Part shown: positions 21,221 through 21,494 of the stretch, piece by piece
How the letters are laid out: every line of letters starts with the position of its first letter
How positions within the stretch are numbered: the first letter of the stretch is position 1
Assembly (NCBI GenBank): GCA_002298605.1
Contig: DBKS01000056.1
Span: 12,446-33,939, forward strand
Length of the DNA stretch: 21,494 bases
Direction: 5' to 3'
Source of the DNA: Bifidobacterium sp. UBA744
GTDB taxonomy: Bacteria > Actinomycetota > Actinomycetes > Actinomycetales > Bifidobacteriaceae
Translations under genes and position numbers: made by a program
The notes under the pieces: model-generated
The model's input: the letters and a program-made list of their open reading frames with translations, nothing else
What the model was told of the DNA's origin: nothing
Databases searched by the model: none

Positions 21221-21494
21221 ATGACATTGACGAAAAAACAGAATAAGCAACTGCGCGCGATGGCGAATCAACTCAAGCCCTTGGTCTATGTGGGCAAGAA
21301 TGATCTCACCGACGCGGTGATCAAGCAGGCCGACGAAACCATCGAAAAACACGAACTTATCAAATGCCAGATTCAGGACGGTTCCGGCTACACCGCCAAG
21401 GAAGCCGGTACGGAACTGGCCGAGGCGCTTGGCGCCGAATTCGTACAGGCCATAGGCAACCGCTTCGTGCTGTACCGCCGTTCCAAGCGCGACG
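21221..21494 (+). CDS. YhbY-family CRM-domain RNA-binding protein (3' end outside window)
   Basis: The visible 91 residues form a CRM (YhbY) domain, an RNA-binding fold tied to assembly of the large ribosomal subunit. It reads MTLTKKQNKQLRAMANQLKP, then the GxxG-like loop VYVGKNDLTDAVIKQADETI, HELIKCQI and the strand GAEFVQAIGNRFVLYRRSKRD. The family is about 95-100 residues, so little is missing. The start is ATG at 21221, preceded by a -10 at 7 bases; another in-frame ATG at 21209 overlaps that -10 and is less likely. It stands alone after a terminator hairpin. Confidence 0.9.
   Translation, partial: MTLTKKQNKQLRAMANQLKPLVYVGKNDLTDAVIKQADETIEKHELIKCQIQDGSGYTAKEAGTELAEALGAEFVQAIGNRFVLYRRSKRD

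Noticed and set aside
1..21494. CRISPR arrays, insertion sequences, integrases or prophage genes
   Set aside because: No regularly spaced repeats, transposase or integrase motifs, or terminal repeats were seen.

Overview
The window reads as chromosomal DNA of a high-GC actinobacterium, most probably a Bifidobacterium. This rests on GC-rich codon use, a DUF4982-type GH2 beta-galactosidase, adjacent purE and purK, several promoters placed for leaderless transcripts, and a complete set of cysteine-free ribosomal protein paralogues. The genus is an inference; the species cannot be told from the sequence.

Left edge (1-3085): the 3' end of an ABC exporter gene (+) converges on a large GH2 beta-galactosidase gene (-). 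No functional link is visible.

Zinc-homeostasis island (3249-10111): this is the core of the window. In order it holds: a ZnuA-like lipoprotein (-); a divergent COG0523/CobW-like protein with a lost P-loop but a kept Cys cluster (-); a tight operon of zinc-independent ribosomal proteins L28, L33, S14, L31B, L36B and L32 (+); a 14-cysteine small protein (-); a Fur/Zur-family regulator (-); a ZnuA-ZinT fusion (+); and a second Fur/Zur-family regulator (-), which follows purK. Four intergenic or gene-end sites resemble the actinobacterial Zur box (about TGAAAATGATTTTCA). The best, at 13 of 15 positions, lies between the -35 and -10 of an apparently leaderless rpmB promoter. The inferred logic is that Zur releases these promoters when zinc is scarce, the cell swaps zinc ribosomal proteins for zinc-free ones, and it deploys two zinc-binding proteins. 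No permease or ATPase for the uptake system is in the window.

Metabolic middle (10116-15025): purE-purK (-), an MDR-family oxidoreductase (-), and a DXS-like thiamine-diphosphate enzyme (+) that departs from ordinary DXS in several motifs.

Right part (15092-21494): tRNA-Arg(TCT); a HATPase_c_4 predicted regulator; a nucleoside hydrolase; a 480-base region with an isoleucine-rich 22-codon leader and repeats arranged like a four-segment transcription attenuator; an MHS-type MFS transporter; a GPH-type sugar symporter; and the 5' part of a YhbY-type RNA-binding protein.

The two observations most worth following are the Ile-rich leader with mutually exclusive hairpins in front of the transporter at 17998, and the zinc island with its unusual Cys-rich and COG0523-like members.
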